64,000 nt of DNA from Lolium rigidum (lineage: Eukaryota > Streptophyta > Magnoliopsida > Poales > Poaceae), in assembly GCF_022539505.1 (NCBI RefSeq), contig NC_061510.1, positions 263,571,687-263,635,686 of the forward strand, read 5' to 3'. The notes under the pieces were generated by a model. It did not search any database. It was not told the origin of the DNA and saw nothing but the letters and a program-made list of their open reading frames with translations. Of the stretch, positions 55,577 to 64,000 are shown in pieces (position 1 is the stretch's first letter; each line of letters begins with the position of its first letter). Made by a program: the position numbers and the translations under genes.

Positions 55577-57067
55577 TCATCTACCTGCAAAGATGAGTGC
55601 AGAGTTTCTGCTCGTGCTTTCACCTGTTCCAAGATCGTCCGAGTTGATCTCATGGACATCCGCATCGACCAAAGCGGTAACCAAGTTGCCGACCACTAGC
55701 TTCTGCAGATCAGCAACGGCATGTAGGCCATCTTGAATTGTAGAATTCCATCCTCGGCTCATTTCTTTGTTCCGCCAAGTGGCCACATCCAAGTCCTTTT
55801 GAAGATGCCTAATCTTAGCTTCCCCAGTGCCACATCCTTCTGTTTTGTTCCTACAAACGTTTGCATCATTGGAACTCTGGACATCTGTGCTACAATGCTG
55901 CTTGACAGGGACGTGAGCAGTCACTTCCTTCTGCGATTTGCCATGCATAAAATCAATCATCAGATTAAAAGGAAATATGTTGGTTGATTCATGTCACCAC
56001 TTTGAGCAACCCATGAGTTTCTAAACCTTAAATGGAGTCTAAACCATTGCAATAAAAGGGTGGGTGCATCATTTAGATGCAGAGGCCGGGGCGACCCTAT
56101 TTTGAAGAAAAAATTAGAAATCTATATCTATATCTCTACCATCTATACCACTCGACTCCTGTTGACAGTTTGATCTCTTTCAGTACATTAGATTATGTCA
56201 TGTTTAAAAGACTATTATAAAATTACCTCCTTAATGTTGAGCTCAGGAGGATCCAGATGTGCTGATCCTAGGCGGCCCCTCAAATGATTGCTTGCTAGAA
56301 CAATAGGACCAAATCCCGCCTCCTTTCTACCAATGTCCGCATCACTCGGCGCGCTCACTCGTCTTTGTTAGGAACATGAGCAGTGGCTAGCTGCTACAAA
56401 TCAAAGTTCATCAAATCAATCAGCAAACAACACATATGAAATTTGAGCAAGTGCGGCTAAATACCTTCTTCGAGCAGACAGACCCACGGGATCGTCCTTT
56501 TGGCGGCACATCACACGGGTGAAAAATCTCGGCAACGACTTGGGTTGCGGTGATTTTGTCCCATTCCACAGTATGCCGATCGAGGCTGCAATTATCTTAT
56601 TCTGCAAGATATTTTGCCTCCGAGATTCTTCGTAGGCATTCTCAAGTGGAATATCTAGCAGGCATTACAAAAAAATAGATGCTAATAACAAGCAGTGGAA
56701 GCAAGCAATAAACTAGTCTCGGAAATCAAATACATAACAAAAGCTGCCGGACAAAGTGTTCAACCTTGGTCGACTGGGGAGGTGGCACGTTGGCCGTTCG
56801 GTTTGGTTCGGTGGATCATGGTGGCGCTTTGTGTACCGATCTCGCCGGCCGGTACGATGAACCAGTGAGTCGGGGAAGCAGATCCGACGAAGCGGACGGA
56901 GTGTGGTTGACGGCGTCGCTGAGCTGGCTCCGGCGCGGTGGATGTCGGCTACAGATGGAGGACTGAGAGGGAGCGAGACGGACTAGGAGCAAGGTAGGGA
57001 GAGGGGCCCTTGCTTGTCCGTGGGTGGGGCTGGATATAGGGGAAATGAAAGCCCTAGAAGATAGCAT
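55577..57067 (-). pseudogene. Second CACTA-associated gene, related upstream module
   Basis: Minus-strand exon-like blocks: a leader at 57,067-56,650, then 56,607-56,416 (NKIIAASIGILWNGTKSPQP, RFFTRVMCRQKDDPVG), 56,350-56,235 (PSDADIGRKEAGFGPIVLAS, NHLRGRLGSAHLDPPELNIK) and 55,960-55,577 (MHGKSQKEVTAHVPVK, KIRHLQKDLDVATWRNKEMS, ending at TAG). The last block predicts a helical C-terminus like the accessory gene's coiled coil, and the FGPIVLASN wording occurs in grass En/Spm proteins. The leader repeats GTGGCGCTTTGTGTACC and TACAAAAAAAT motifs from 53.87-54.0 kb. No complete frame. The exon order is inference. Confidence 0.45.
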
Positions 57068-57423
57068 CCTGCTAATATCCTAGTACAAAACAATTGAACT
57101 AGAAAATCCCGCCAATATATGGTGCTGAATTACGGGCGGCTCTTAGCTTGTGCACAAATAAAAAAGGAAAATCCAAAAAAATGTAGTTCAACAAAAAAAA
57201 GCTCTAGTAGGCAAAGTCGCTAGCTCGCTATGAGAAGATGCACGCCGCCAAAAAAATGTCATGACAAGCTAGTTTGCTATGGATCTTGCATTAACCCTGC
57301 TCGATAAAATGGTGGGCACAAAAGACAAGCTAAATCAAAAATAATGGTGGTAGAAAGATGTAAACTCTTAAATGTAAACTCTACTAAACAGGGCCAACTC
57401 AAAAACATGCCTCATATTATTAA

Positions 57424-57510
57424 TACTTCCTACGGTCCATATTAACTGCCACTAAAATGGATGTATCTACAAATACATCCATTTGAGTGGCATGTATATG
57501 GATAGGAGTA
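57424..57510. mobile_element. Stowaway-type MITE
   Basis: An 87-bp element with ends TACTTCCTACGGTCCATATT and TATATGGATAGGAGTA and inner arms AAATGGATGTAT/ATACATCCATTT, forming an almost complete hairpin. TA borders fit Stowaway. Confidence 0.75.
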
Positions 57511-57790
57511 GTAGATCAAGGAGTTGCGAGACAGTGGAGGAAATGAGGTGGGGGGAGGAGGGTGACGACCAGACCCCCACCTCCACGGCACCGCATAAAT
57601 AGAAGATAAAATATGTGAAACAGTGGAGGAAATGAGGTGGGGAGGAGGAGGGCGACGACCAGACCCGATAACAGTACTCCCCCCGGTCGAACTGCTCCTC
57701 ATGTCGCGCAAGGTGAAAAAAGGGGTATTTTTCATTGACTTGATGGAGAAAAAAAGGTCTTCTTTTAGCCCCAGCGTCACCGCAGATCAC

Positions 57791-58088
57791 GTGGCATGCA
57801 CCTATTGCATGTCACCGTGTGACATGCGGTTTAAATTCAAATTTAAACATTGCGAACAAATCTGTCATGAATAGTTCCCGAATTCAAATCTGAGTTTCTC
57901 TGTAGACTATTCACATCTGAGTTTCTCTTTTTTTTCTCGATGTATGTTTCGAATTTTGATCTGAAATTTTTAGGGGTTATCTTAATATGTGATGTGAACG
58001 TGCATGATTTTTTTCAGATTTTTTAGCAATGTTTAAATTTGGATTTAGGCCGCATGTCACACGGTGACATGCAAAAGGTGCATGTCAC
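57791..58088. mobile_element. Inverted-repeat element (MITE-like), 298 bp
   Basis: The left arm GTGGCATGCACCTATTGCAT, continuing through GTCACCGTGTGACATGCGG and TTTAAATTCAAATTTAAACATTGC (about 65 bp), is matched by an inverted right arm at 58,027-58,088. The middle is AT-rich. No clear target duplication. Each arm itself contains the palindrome GTCACCGTGTGAC. The family is not recognised. Confidence 0.7.
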
Positions 58089-58233
58089 CTCGCTACCGCT
58101 CGAGAAATGGAGCCCCTCTCCGCTGGGCTCCATAAAAGCTTCACTGCTCGTGTCAAACGGTTGAAGACACTGGCAAGTGCATGTCAGGGGGACAGAGAAT
58201 AAATTGCGTCCACGCGTCGGCGCGTGCTGTCTA

Positions 58234-59527
58234 CCGGCCCGGAAACTGTGCTCCAGATCCCACACTTCAATATACAAAGCAAGTCCTTCTCATCGAACCT
58301 CTTTGGACTGAGCCTTTTCTAGCATATTTGATGGTGCAAAGATTACCAGATGATCGGATGGAAGCCAAGCGTATCGTGCGCAGGTCTAAGGCCTTTACTA
58401 TAGTGGATGGTGAACTTTACAAGCGCGGCATGTCTGGCATCTTTTAAAGGTGTATCGCCATTACCGATGGAAATGATCTATTGCAAGAAATACATGAAGG
58501 AACTTGTGGTCATCATGAAAGTAGTAGGGCTCTTGTAGCCAAAGCTTTCACAGCGGGGTTTGATTTGCCAACGACAGCATCTGACGCTCGAGATTTGGTG
58601 TGGAAGTGCGACCCTTGTCAACGTTTTGCACCAAAGCCGCACGCACCTGAACGGATCTAATGACAAAACCTTTGGCCTGACCCTTTGCGCAATGGGGACT
58701 CGATCAAGTTGGTCCACTGCCGAGATCATCACCTGGTTGGCACACGCATTTATTGGTTGCAGTAGATAAGTTCACTAAATGGATTGAAGCCGTACCAGTC
58801 AGAGATCAAATAGCTAAAACTGCTGTCAAAAATCTTCAAGGGAATAACTTGTCGCTTCGGTATGCCTCATAGCATCATTACAGGCAATGGAACTAATTTT
58901 GATTCCAAGGAATTCCATAAATTCTGTGATGACAGTGGTATCAAACTCATATTCGCTTCAGTTGCACATCCTCAAACCAATGGTCAAGTAGAAAGGATCA
59001 ATGGATTAATATGTGACGGCATAAAAAAACGCCTCACAGGCGCAGCTGGAGCTTGGGTCGAAGAATTACCATCCGTTCTCTGGAGCCTACGGACTACTCC
59101 AAATAGGTCGACCCAATATACTCCGTTTTTCCTTGTTTACGGAGCCAAAGCAGTTTTACCAGCCAATGTTTGTTTTGAAGCTCCTCGGGTGGCCGCATAT
59201 ACAGAGAAAACTTCCATCCATGCACTACAAGATGTTGTGGATCTCCTTGATGAAGCTCGAGACATTGCCTTAGCTAGAACGGCAGTATATCAACATGCGA
59301 TACAAAATTACCACAGTCGACGAGTTCGCAATCGAAGCTTCAGCGTTGGTGACATGGTATTACGACTGAAGCAAGAAAGAACTTTGAAACTTGAATCTCC
59401 TTGGGAAGGACCGTTCATCATTACTGAACTAATAACAGGAGGAGCTTATCGTCTCAAGAACCCTGCTTCATGCAAAGATGTTGGAAATCCATGGAATGTT
59501 GCACACTTGCGACGATTCTATGCATAG
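58234..59527 (+). pseudogene. Gypsy pol fragment, copy B
   Basis: Duplicate of 16,285-17,598. The integrase region is better preserved: one frame of 221 codons runs from 58,862 (MPHSIITG) to the stop at 59,525, where copy A is broken near 17,100. The catalytic Asp of the IITDNGTNF motif is Gly here (GGC at about 58,884). The TAA after SGIF (58,445) is shared with copy A. The zinc-finger part (CDPCQRF near 58,610) has stops. Left of 58,234 the sequence is unrelated to copy A. Confidence 0.88.
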
Positions 59528-60169
59528 AATTCGACCTTTTTCGATACATGAAGGCTTCTCAGCCCGTCGCATATTATGAATAAAGTTACTGGTTCATCTT
59601 TCATCATTATTATTATGGGATCCCTATTATTAATATTTTGCCCCTCGAATGAATATTCGGGTCCTTTTTTATTGAATGCTACTCCCATCGGGACCTTCGG
59701 CTAAAGCTGCATATTGCACAACTAACTTGATAATATTCGGGGGCTGCAAAAAATTACTACGGTGTCGATAATTAATTAATACTCCCATCGGGAGCTATGA
59801 TTATCGATACCTTACAAACCATCCAAGCCTCAAGAAAATTCGCGAGTGCTGCAGTCGATGGAAACAATATTACTTACAAAAAGGCTCATACCGGTTCATC
59901 GTGTTACGAAGCCAAATAAATAAAGTGCCTTAGTCCCTCGTTTACTCGAAGGGTGTCGCTCTTACGGAACTTACGAATCGACTCTGCAAATAATGCAATT
60001 ACAACAGAGTTGTCGAGTGAGCAAACTGACTTGATCACTCAGTTGCCCTCGACAATATTTTTCAAATGAACTAATAAGTTAAAAAATAAATGATGTTTAA
60101 AAACACATCAAATACATACAAGATTACTCCTTGCAACGCAAGGTGATTATAAAAAAACTATACAAAACA
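59528..60169. other. Gypsy 3' internal region, copy B, noncoding
   Basis: Matches 17,599-18,238 with scattered substitutions. No coding potential. Confidence 0.6.
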
Positions 60170-60550
60170 TCATGGCAAGGCTTCTTGGTCTTCTCGGGCC
60201 TTCAAATCTCTTTCGACACCTGTCTCCATCCCGGGAATAATAACATATGCAGGATGTCTGGCTACATAATAATACTGATATAATCTTTTGTTAGCATTTG
60301 CTATGGCCTCCAAATTTATGGTTGGGTGGCATGCTAAGATTGAAGCAAGCGCAAGTTCGGCTCCAGCAAGAAGTTCCTTCCGCACCAATAATCAAACTCT
60401 TTCCAGAGTCTTGAACCGATTGAATAAAGCAGATAAAGTCTCGGGTACCTGATCCAATGGAAACATAGTTTTCTACACCATGGAGAGATGGGCATGATAT
60501 TTTTCAAAGTAATAATACACCTTCTCAGCTCGATGCTCAAACTTAGCCAT
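60170..60550 (-). pseudogene. Antisense accessory ORF, copy B
   Basis: Same 127-codon antisense frame as 18,239-18,619, from ATG at 60,550, with the same internal TGA and a handful of substitutions. The shared stop shows the frame was already closed before duplication, or that this reading was never required in the ancestor. Confidence 0.6.
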
Positions 60551-60596
60551 GGCTACAGCTTTTGACCGATTGGACCATAGCTCATGATTTGGATGA

Positions 60597-63500
60597 CACT
60601 ACAAGAAAAGTTCGGATACACAACGTCCCAAAATCGTCCACTATGGGCATTTTTCGTCGCCTATGGGCCTAACCCGACGATATGGGTTCTGTAGTCGAAA
60701 CTGCGTCAAGCAAAGGCCTACCATGTTTTTTCGGTCCGTCGCATTCGGGCGCCCTTCCGCCACGGAAAATCGGACCGTTGTAGAAGTGTTTTCGGGAGCC
60801 CGTTGACTGCTGACGTCATGCAAACTGACACGTGGCAGACGCCGTTAACTGCCAGTTAACGCCATTAACCGGCTGAAACCCCGTGGTAGATGGTAGGCCC
60901 ACACGAGGCCTGCCACGCCTTAAGCGGGCCGGCCCATTTAGTTTGCGGGTCGGGCCAGCTGGCTTAGTTTGACCGGTCAACTATATAGCTGGGTTGGTCC
61001 ACTGGGTACGTGGGCCGGGCCTAACCTCTAAGGTTGACTGGTCAAAACTTAAATGGGCCGACCCACTAAGCAAGTGGGGCCCACTTTCCTGTAATTGGGC
61101 CGGCCCATTAAGAAAGTGGGGCCCACTTTCCTGTAATCGGGCCGGCCCATTTGGAAGTGGGGCCCACAATGAAGCAAATGGGCTGGCCCAATAAGTCAGC
61201 GGGCCGGCTCATTAAGCATTGGGTCCCACATTCCTGTTATAGGGCCGACCCATTAAGTAAGTGGGGTCCACCATGCAACAAGTGGGCTAGCCAAATAAGT
61301 TAATGGGCCGGCCCATAAAGAATGCGGGTCCCACTTTCCTGTTATAGGGCTGGCCCAGTTAGCAAGTGGGGTCCACCATGAAGCAAGTGGGCTAGCCCAA
61401 TAACTTAGTGGGCCGGCCCATTAAGAATGTGGGACCCACTTTCCTTTTATGGGTCCGGCCTATTTAGAAAGTGGGGTCCACCATGCAACAAGTGGACTGG
61501 CCCAATAAGTTAATGGGCTGGCCCATAAAGAATGCGGGTCCCACATTCCTGTTATGGGGCCGGCCCATTTAGTATGTGGGGTCCACCATAGAGCAAGTGG
61601 GCTGGCCCAATAAGTTAGTGGGCCAGCCCGTTACGAATGTGGGTCCCACTTTCTTGTTATGGGGCTGGCCCATTTAGTAAGTGGGGTCCACAATAGAGCA
61701 AGTGGGCTGGCCCAATCGGTTAGTGGGCCGGCCCAATAAGCCTGTGGGTCCCACTTTGCAGTTATGGGGCCGGCCCAGTTAGTGTGTGGGTCCACTTGAA
61801 TTAATTGGGTCGGCCCAAACCAAAAAGTGGGGCCCACTGTTCTGTTACCAGGCCGGCCCAGTTAGTGAGTGGGGTCCACCTGTAACCAAGTGGGCTGGCC
61901 CAATAAGGACGCGGGCCCCACTTATCTGTTAGTGGGCCGGCCCGGTTAGTAGGTGGGGTCCACTTCAAACACAATTGGGCTGGCCTACTAAGCCTATGGG
62001 ATGGCCCGTTTAATTGGTGGTTCGACGTAAGTTAAAACTGTTTTTACTTGTTCGGCCGGGCCATGCGATTTTGCTTAATTGGGCCGTTGAAGGGATGGGA
62101 ATTTGTGATTTAGATTGCGCAGCACATAGAAAGATACGTCGCACATAATTTCAGTCGGATAGCCTCTCTTACCACAAGGCAAAAGAAACATAGAAACTAA
62201 CTAAATATTACATCAGCTACAAGGCTTTGAAAAAATATTACATCAGCTGCAAGGCTTTGAAAAAATATTACAGAACCCACAGAAATTGAATGGCAATTAA
62301 AACTAGCAATACAATGAAGCGATTCAACAATCCTTTAAGTTGTACGTGCACCACCTATATCTGAAACAAAGACATTACAAGTTAAGACAACAACAATGGA
62401 AATGCAAAGACACTACAATGTCGTTTGCCAAAGAATTTGGAACTCATCATTTCGTCATTATAACAAGATCATTGTAATGCGCACAGATAGTCTACCGGTA
62501 TGGGGCTAATATAGCCTACCAATAAGCAAACAAAGAGTGCATGCCGCATACCAACAGCCATTATAACAGAGCACGTTAGAATGAAACAGCAGACTTACTA
62601 CTGGCGAGTCCCATGCAGCTCACCTGGTTGCTGCACTTGAAGTTGTCCAATGTTGTCCTTATTTCTGAACGGAGTTATTTTTTACTCTGCAAGAAGACAG
62701 GATCAGTCATACATACGAGTTCCAGCATAATAAACAGAATTATGTACTCCCTCCATCCTGGTGGTATTCATGCATTGAACACCAAAAATAGTGAGCTATG
62801 TGGCATGAATCTCCCTAGAATGTGTGTTCATGCATATATACACACTGGCAGGCCTATGTGAGCACCACACTAAGAGTAATAAGTCAGTATTGCAGCTTTT
62901 GAAGAACAAGATGGCACACAAATTTATTATCTAGTAGTCTGAACAGTTTATTTGTACTACAGGCCAGATAGCAGAGTGATAGTGTGCCAACTAAGTCCTT
63001 ACTTCGTTAGCTTACGACGAACTAGATAGAATTAACAATGGTATCACCTCGTAGTGCGGGAATGCAACCCAACATGTTCGGGAGTACAAAATTGGCATGA
63101 ACAACATAGTAGCAAGGCTATAAATTTTGTAACAACGACCGAGCAAGATGAAGTTATGATGGCCACATCTACAGACGAGGGAATGTAAACCAAAAATAGA
63201 AGTTACGATGGCAAAAGCTAAAGAGGAGGGAATGTGAACCAACATGTGCCAAGTGCAATTACTTCAAATTGGCCGTGAACTAAATAATACTCCTGAACTT
63301 ATAGTGAAGGGGATGCAAATCAAGATGTTTCGAGATATAAACTTCTATAATAGCTAGGAATAAAACATATAGGAGTTATAATGGCATCACTCATAAACTT
63401 GTAGATAAGGGACTGCAAATCAATTTGTTTCGGGATATAAAGTTGTAATGAGAAACACATAGAGGATAGTTAATGCTACGGCTTAGGATGGACCAGAAAC

Positions 63501-64000
63501 GGAATATAGTGGGATCACATGTGAACTTGTAGAAGGGGGAATGCACACCAATATGTTCAGCATTCCATATGTGAGCGCCATGCCAAGTAAGAGAAACAAG
63601 TTAATATTGCAGCTTTTGAAGAATCAGATGGCAGACAAAATTATGATCGAAGTAGCTACTGTGACGAGTTCAAATAAATTTGTACTGCAGGATGGCAGAG
63701 TGATAGCATGCAGGAACTAATAGCAGGCAGTTACTTAATATTGCAGCTTTTGAAGAATCAGATGGCAGACAAAATTATGATCGAAGTAGCTACTGTGACG
63801 AGTTCAAATAAATTTGTATTGTAGGATGTCAGATCGATAGCATGCAAGAACTAAAGCAGGCAGTTACTTTGTTAGCTTTCGACGAAGTAGATAGAAATAA
63901 CAACGGCATCACCTGTAATACAGGGAATGCGAACCAACATGTTCAGGGAGAACAAGATTGTCATGAACAAAATAGTAGCAGCCTATAATTTTTGTAACAA
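60597..64000 (+). mobile_element. CACTA transposon copy B, left part
   Basis: Starts CACTACAAGAAAAGTT at 60,597 with the same Gypsy flank as copy A (18,666), so the pair arose by duplication and not by two insertions. It includes the GGCCCA-rich array (60,920-62,030), the noncoding internal region and the tandem 130-bp duplication (63,614-63,875), and runs off the window. Confidence 0.75.
60920..62030. repeat. GGCCGGCCCA/GTGGGGTCCAC tandem array, copy B
   Basis: Same units and order as 18,960-20,090, differing by scattered single bases (often at GGCCGG versus GGCTGG). The open frames on both strands (for example 60,994-61,194 and 61,631-61,837) are repeats of the unit. Confidence 0.85.

Larger units (their letters stand above)
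18666..58230 (-). mobile_element. CACTA (En/Spm) transposon, interrupted by nested insertions
   Basis: The left terminus CACTACAAG lies at 18,666, followed by subterminal sequence with CGTCGCCTATGGGCC-type motifs and a tandem array. Minus-strand genes with the Transposase_24 signature (42,338-54,200 and 55,577-57,067) fit the accessory gene of En/Spm elements. Removing the Gypsy (16.2 kb) and Copia (8.7 kb) insertions leaves about 14.6 kb. No right terminus (CTTGTAGTG) is seen before 58,230, where the second duplicated block begins, so the element is probably truncated or its right end lies elsewhere. No DDE (TNP2-type) transposase was recognised. The right limit is inference. Confidence 0.55.
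58234..63540 (+). repeat. Duplicated block, copy B (empty-site allele)
   Basis: Matches 16,285-21,605 and continues without interruption into sequence matching 37,842 onward, to the window end. It carries the empty Gypsy insertion site at 63,535-63,549. Confidence 0.9.

Noticed and set aside
1..64000. CRISPR-like array
   Set aside because: The repeats present are contiguous tandem arrays without spacers, in a plant genome.

Overview
The window looks like the left end of a grass chromosome, most likely from the Pooideae (wheat, barley, rye, oat or ryegrass relatives). The evidence is CCCTAAA/CCCTAA repeats at the left edge in the orientation expected at a left telomere, a Copia element whose LTR begins TGTTGGAGATATGCCC, a CACTA element rich in tandem repeats, Stowaway-type MITEs and Gypsy elements typical of large grass genomes. 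The species cannot be fixed from the sequence. No intact host gene is visible; nearly all recognisable coding sequence belongs to transposable elements, most of it broken.

Layout. 1-2847: subtelomeric tandem repeat (four units) seeded with telomere-like arrays. 2848-10290: low-copy-looking DNA with decayed gene remnants, including a fragment with a 58-codon internal duplication (4.26-4.86 kb) and a plus-strand pseudogene with two B3-like domains and a fourfold exon-intron cassette (about 6.0-10.3 kb). 10.7-13.89 kb: about 135-bp tandem array ending at a CACTA right terminus, which abuts the end of a second CACTA, which cuts a minus-strand Gypsy gag. 15.39-18.62 kb: an isolated LTR and a dead Gypsy pol fragment carrying an antisense ORF.

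18,666-58,230 is best read as one CACTA (En/Spm) transposon or its remnant. It starts with a CACTA terminus and a GGCCCA-rich array and carries minus-strand genes of the Ptta/En/Spm Transposase_24 type. It is split by three later insertions: a 16.2-kb Gypsy chromovirus with 5-kb LTRs (21,606-37,836, target duplication GGAAT), a 285-bp SMART/TRIM-like element (41,875-42,159), and an 8.7-kb minus-strand Copia element (42,639-51,370, target duplication CTAAT). The Copia insertion cuts the CACTA gene between its last exons.

58,234-64,000 is a second copy, in the same orientation, of 16,285-21,605 plus 37,837 onward. It lacks the Gypsy insertion and so gives the empty site. This fixes the order of events: Gypsy fragment, CACTA insertion, duplication, then Gypsy insertion.

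A cross-cutting observation is that differences between repeat copies, and many frameshifts in the young Gypsy element, cluster at CAG/CTG sites. That pattern suggests consensus sequencing error at CHG-methylated cytosines, so some of the apparent decay may not be real.
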